A stretch of 7,881 nt of DNA from contig JAMDBX010000043.1 of the NCBI GenBank assembly GCA_023487645.1, positions 1 through 7,881 on the forward strand. The letters run 5' to 3'. Position 1 is the stretch's first letter. Every line of letters starts with the position of its first letter. Under the pieces are notes generated by a model that saw only the letters and a list, made by a program, of their open reading frames with translations, searched no databases and was not told where the DNA came from. This document shows, piece by piece, positions 5,172-7,881 of the stretch. The DNA is from Patescibacteria group bacterium. Lineage in GTDB: Bacteria > Patescibacteria > Microgenomatia > Daviesbacterales > UBA10151. The position numbers were made by a program, and so were the translations under genes.

Positions 5172-6458
5172 GTGAAGCAAATAATTATTTTAGTCGTCTC
5201 GCTTTCTGTAATCTGCGGATTATTGTTTTGGAAGTATAGCCCGAGGTTGTTTAACAAGCCGCAGGTGGAAAATCAACAGGTGACCCTAAACTATTGGGGG
5301 TTGTGGGAAGACGAAGCGGTACTGCGTCCGGCAATCGAGGCTTATGAGCAAAACCACCCGAATGTCAAAATTAATTATGTTAAACAAACAATCCTTAACT
5401 ACCGCAGCCGGGTACAAACCCAACTGCGTGCGGGACAGGGTCCGGATATTTTCCGGATCCATAGTTCCTGGGTACCAATGTTTGCGGGTGATTTAGCCCC
5501 GGCTCCGGCTTCTGTTTTTACCCTGGGAGATTACAGTAAAACTTTTTATCCGGTGGCTAAGGAGACACTGGCTTTAGGGAACAAGATTTATGCTGTTCCC
5601 TTGGAGGTGGACGGCCTGGCCCTTTATTATAATGAAGATATTTTAAGGGCCGCTAATGTAGCACCTCCAAAAACCTGGCAGGAGTTTTTGGATAGCGCCA
5701 AAAAAATGACCGTTAAAAACCAGCAAGGCCAGATTCAGACTGCCGGGGCGGCTTTGGGTATTACTTCCAATGTTGATTTTTGGCCGGAGATTGTGGGAAT
5801 GCTTTTTTTGCAACAACCCGGAACCAGTTTGACTGCCCCGGCCAATGACCATGGAGCCCAAGTTTTGCAGTTTTATACTGATTTTGTAGTCAACCCCTTA
5901 GATAAAACCTGGGATACTACCCTGCCTTCCTCAACACAGATGTTTACCCAAGGTAAGCTGGCTTTTTATTTCGCTCCAGCCCGGCAGGCCCAGGCACTTA
6001 AGGAGGCTAATCCTAATTTACCTTTTAAAACAGCTCCCGTACCTCAACTTCCCCAAAGTAATGTTGACTGGGGCGGTTTTTGGGCGGAAGGGGTTTCATC
6101 CCGCTCTACTAACCAGGCACAGGCTTGGGAATTTTTAAAATATTTAAGTTCGGCTCCGGGACTGCAGCTTACTTACCAGCAGCAAACTCAGGCTCAGATC
6201 GGTTATCCTTTTCCCCGAGTTGATATGAGCAGTTTTTTAATTAATGATCCACTTTTGGGAGCTTTTATCTCCCAAGCTCCTTATTATAAAAGCTGGTATC
6301 TCAACTCCGGGACCCAAGACGGTGGGATCAATGATGAGATGATTAAAGTTTATGGTAAAGCAGTGGATGATACCTTAGGGGGAAGTTCACCGTTGAGTGC
6401 TTTGCAAAGTGCCTCCGGGCAGATTACCCAAATTCTAAATAAATACGGGGTTCAATAA
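5172..6458 (+). CDS. ABC transporter extracellular solute-binding protein, family 1
   Basis: A 428-aa periplasmic-type binding protein that would capture a substrate, probably a sugar or oligosaccharide, outside the membrane for an ABC importer. The N-terminus (MKQ plus the hydrophobic run IIILVVSLSVICGLLFW, residues 4-20) is a signal or anchor segment. Cys15 lies in SVIC, a poor lipobox because Ile rather than Ala/Gly/Ser precedes the Cys, so an uncleaved membrane anchor is as likely as a lipoprotein. The mature part starts with the family-1 pattern VTLNYWGLWED and PAIEAYEQNHPNVKI. It continues with GQGPDIFR, YAVPLEVDGLALYYNEDIL, PKTWQEFLDSAKKM, TQGKLAFYF and AWEFLKYLSS. GTG 5172 is chosen because TATAAT lies 6 nt before it. 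A TTG at 5154 in frame adds six residues, but that TTG is upstream of the -10. No permease or ATPase gene is present and the next gene is convergent, so partners must lie elsewhere. The ligand cannot be deduced. Confidence 0.93.
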   Translation: MKQIIILVVSLSVICGLLFWKYSPRLFNKPQVENQQVTLNYWGLWEDEAVLRPAIEAYEQNHPNVKINYVKQTILNYRSRVQTQLRAGQGPDIFRIHSSWVPMFAGDLAPAPASVFTLGDYSKTFYPVAKETLALGNKIYAVPLEVDGLALYYNEDILRAANVAPPKTWQEFLDSAKKMTVKNQQGQIQTAGAALGITSNVDFWPEIVGMLFLQQPGTSLTAPANDHGAQVLQFYTDFVVNPLDKTWDTTLPSSTQMFTQGKLAFYFAPARQAQALKEANPNLPFKTAPVPQLPQSNVDWGGFWAEGVSSRSTNQAQAWEFLKYLSSAPGLQLTYQQQTQAQIGYPFPRVDMSSFLINDPLLGAFISQAPYYKSWYLNSGTQDGGINDEMIKVYGKAVDDTLGGSSPLSALQSASGQITQILNKYGVQ

Positions 6459-6475
6459 TTTTGCTTGGTAATTTA

Positions 6476-7039
6476 TTAATCTTCTTGGAGGAAAAAGTCT
6501 AGTCTTTGCCATAAAGTTTGGATGGCTTTTGGAGTCTCGGGATTTGTCTGAATTTGGTCAGGTAAGACCAGATGGGTTTGCTGAAGATCTTCATAAGTTG
6601 TGAAACTGTATTGATTGTGTTCGATCTGGAAAAAACCTCCCGGATAAATATCCGTTGTATCCCAAACCCACCCCAACAGTTTTCCTGTATACCCATAGAT
6701 ATCTTTTTGGTAGATTACCTTCAATATTTTCCCCCGGTCAGTTTCTACAGGCAAAGCGACTGACAATGCATGATCATAAACCCAATTACCTTCTTTAGTC
6801 CACGAGGCTCTCCAAGGGCGGCTGGGATTTATTACTTCTTCGATTTTTTGGCGGTAATTTTCCATAGTTTGCAATATTTCCAGGCATTCAGTCATCGATA
6901 AGGGATCCGGGGAGGAAATATCAGGCGGGGTGATTCCGACAAAATCGCTTCTGTGTCCATTCTGAAAATCTGTTTTTAAGTGCCTAAACAGCCTTTCCAG
7001 TTCTTGTGGCGAATACCCTCCGGGAGTGTTTTCAATCAT
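6476..7039 (-). CDS. Hypothetical protein, second gene of a two-gene unit
   Basis: A 187-aa protein I do not recognise. It starts MIENTPGGYSPQELERLF and is soluble: no signal peptide, no membrane segment, acidic C-terminus (FFLQED). It has a helical N-terminal half (SMTECLEILQTMENYRQKIEE, about 48-68) and a central part rich in Trp, Tyr and beta-type sequence (WRASWTKEGNWVYD, GKLLGWVWDTTDIYPGGFFQIE). A good Shine-Dalgarno AAGGA (7047-7051) lies 7 nt before the ATG at 7039, unlike the promoter-proximal genes here, fitting a downstream position in an operon with the 7076-7750 gene (36 nt apart). It is convergent with the solute-binding protein gene, only 17 bp between stops. Real coding is supported by length, the ribosome site and balanced codon use; the function is unknown. 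Confidence 0.75.
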   Translation of the reverse strand: MIENTPGGYSPQELERLFRHLKTDFQNGHRSDFVGITPPDISSPDPLSMTECLEILQTMENYRQKIEEVINPSRPWRASWTKEGNWVYDHALSVALPVETDRGKILKVIYQKDIYGYTGKLLGWVWDTTDIYPGGFFQIEHNQYSFTTYEDLQQTHLVLPDQIQTNPETPKAIQTLWQRLDFFLQED

Positions 7040-7046
7040 ACTATGG

Positions 7047-7051
7047 TCCTT
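7047..7051 (-). promoter_or_regulatory. Shine-Dalgarno site fixing the 7039 start
   Basis: AAGGA on the minus strand, 7 nt from the ATG at 7039. It is the clearest ribosome-binding site in the window and contrasts with the genes that have none. Confidence 0.65.
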
Positions 7052-7075
7052 TTTAACAGAAAAGTTTGGATAGAT

Positions 7076-7750
7076 TCAAGAGGGAAATTGTAAATTTCCG
7101 GCCAGAAAGGTAAAGGTCCGAAAAGCACGGAGCATCCTTTGAGGCAGTGAGTCCCAGGTCAGGTAAGTTTTAAAAAGCCCTTGGGCATAAAGGAACGCTT
7201 GGTATTGGTCTTTATCTTTCCAGTCTCCTTCTTCCGGCAAGTTAAATTGTCTGGGAATAGTTAAATCCGGCTTTTCGAATTTGCTCACACTTAAGGAGCC
7301 GGTGCTTGTCAGACAAACAACATTGCACAAAGTACTGTTTTCATTTACCTCCGTGTTGAGGGACATCCAGAAGGAATTGAGGTTTTCCGCTTTTTGTTGA
7401 CTGGCTAATAATAGTCCTCTGGAGGTAATAATTGTCCGTGAGTGGAAAAAGGAATCACTTGTGTTTCCGATACCAGAAAGAAGATGTTTTGCTTTTGGGT
7501 CGGCGGCCAGGGTGGCAGTTAACATGATATAGGTTTGGCGAAGTTGGAGGTTGGCCTCCCTATAACTTAAAGGAATCCTTGGATTTTGTTCCCTTAGCCA
7601 CGCATCAGCTCTGTCTGCTATTAGAAAAGGATATTCTAGAACACCCTCGTCCATCTCTAATTCTAAAAAAATGTTTTCATTATAAGTCGGGTCTCCGTTT
7701 TGTAATTTTTCCCTGACCTTTTCAGCTAAGATTCTTTCTTTGTTACTCAA
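7076..7750 (-). CDS. Hypothetical protein, first gene of a two-gene unit
   Basis: A 224-aa protein of unknown family, beginning with a TTG codon (read as MSNKERILAEKVREK). It is soluble-looking, with no signal peptide or clear membrane span. Visible stretches are an amphipathic N-terminal helix (about 3-17), an acidic run NENIFLELEMDEG (24-36), YREANLQLRQTYIMLTATLA (63-82), a polar middle with SRTIITSRGLLLASQQ, and a C-terminal aromatic/basic part (LPQRMLRAFRTFTFLAGN). The start is uncertain: there is no Shine-Dalgarno. A -10-like TACAGT (7759-7764) lies 8 nt upstream and overlaps the terminus of the IS element at 7761. The frame continues upstream into the IS end without an ATG before a stop, so the original 5' end may have been removed by the insertion. 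Followed after 36 nt by the 7039-6476 gene. Confidence 0.7.
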   Translation of the reverse strand: MSNKERILAEKVREKLQNGDPTYNENIFLELEMDEGVLEYPFLIADRADAWLREQNPRIPLSYREANLQLRQTYIMLTATLAADPKAKHLLSGIGNTSDSFFHSRTIITSRGLLLASQQKAENLNSFWMSLNTEVNENSTLCNVVCLTSTGSLSVSKFEKPDLTIPRQFNLPEEGDWKDKDQYQAFLYAQGLFKTYLTWDSLPQRMLRAFRTFTFLAGNLQFPS

Positions 7751-7768
7751 AAACGTATACTGTACCCA

Positions 7769-7800
7769 TAAATTTAGACAGTGGTGTTAGACTAAATTTA
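7769..7800. repeat. Inverted repeat inside the IS left end
   Basis: TAAATTTAG (7769-7777) and CTAAATTTA (7792-7800) are perfect 9-bp complements around a 14-nt loop, just before orfA. Likely a sub-terminal hairpin or transposase-binding feature; role inferred. Confidence 0.5.
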
Positions 7801-7810
7801 GTAAATATTT

Positions 7811-7881
7811 ATGGATCAGAAATTACGAAGACAACATCCACCGGCATTTAAAGCTAAAGTAGCACTGGAGGCTATTAAGGA
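7811..7881 (+). CDS. IS3-family transposase OrfA, N-terminal fragment
   Basis: Only the first 23 codons are in the window: MDQKLRRQHPPAFKAKVALE then AIK. The FKAKVALEAIK block is the hallmark start of the IS3 OrfA/HTH_Tnp_1 (IS911-like) DNA-binding domain, which recognises the element's ends; in IS3 elements OrfB, the DDE catalytic part, is usually made by -1 frameshifting. Start ATG 7811 has no clear Shine-Dalgarno. The frame is open to the edge; whether the transposase is intact cannot be seen. It points away from the 7076-7750 gene. Confidence 0.8.
   Translation, partial: MDQKLRRQHPPAFKAKVALEAIK

Larger units (their letters stand above)
7761..7881 (+). mobile_element. IS3-family insertion sequence, left end only
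   Basis: The terminus TGTACCCATAAATTTAGACA (7761-7780) is of the type found at the left end of IS3-family elements, and an orfA-like reading frame starts 50 bp inside. The rest lies beyond the window, so the right inverted repeat, target duplication and integrity cannot be judged. The exact first base is inferred from the TG end. Confidence 0.65.

Noticed and set aside
4952..5257. 101-aa minus-strand open frame over the vanW start
   Set aside because: It overlaps the VanW coding sequence and the solute-binding gene in other frames and has no family features.
6459..6475. Terminator between the convergent genes
   Set aside because: The 17-bp gap contains no hairpin with a T-tract on either strand.

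Overview
The window looks like a piece of a small bacterial chromosome. Patescibacteria/CPR (for example a Microgenomates-type lineage) is my best guess. The grounds are a TsaD, VanW, ThpR and orphan sugar-binding-protein repertoire, genes starting with ATG, GTG or TTG, and several first-of-operon genes with no Shine-Dalgarno whose -10 box lies 6 nt before the start codon (leaderless-type). TGA is used as a stop (tsaD and the 7076-7750 gene end in TGA), so the glycine recoding of Gracilibacteria/SR1 does not apply. The assignment is inference; no taxonomic marker is decisive.

Layout, left to right: (i) 1-362, minus, a partial unrecognised gene running off the left edge, with a promoter overlapping the end of tsaD. 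(ii) 406-1632, minus, tsaD, for t6A tRNA modification, enlarged by two palindromic repeat elements (1057-1141 and 1315-1403) translated in frame as extra surface loops. (iii) 1772-2605, plus, a stand-alone RecB/Cas4-like PD-(D/E)XK nuclease with clustered cysteines, divergent from tsaD. (iv) 5097-2674, minus, a two-gene unit: a membrane-anchored VanW-family protein, then RNA 2',3'-cyclic phosphodiesterase ThpR 9 nt later, ending at a weak terminator. (v) 5172-6458, plus, an ABC-type sugar-binding protein without permease or ATPase in view, fired from a promoter back-to-back with that of vanW. (vi) 7750-6476, minus, a two-gene unit of unrecognised proteins. (vii) 7761-7881, plus, the left end of an IS3-family insertion sequence with the first codons of orfA, cut by the window edge and lying 10 bp from the start of the unit in (vi).

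The genes do not form one pathway: tRNA modification, DNA processing, envelope and solute-uptake functions sit side by side in short units. The strongest unusual signals are the two in-frame palindromic insertions in tsaD, comparable in principle to Rickettsia palindromic elements, and the recurrent leaderless promoter geometry.
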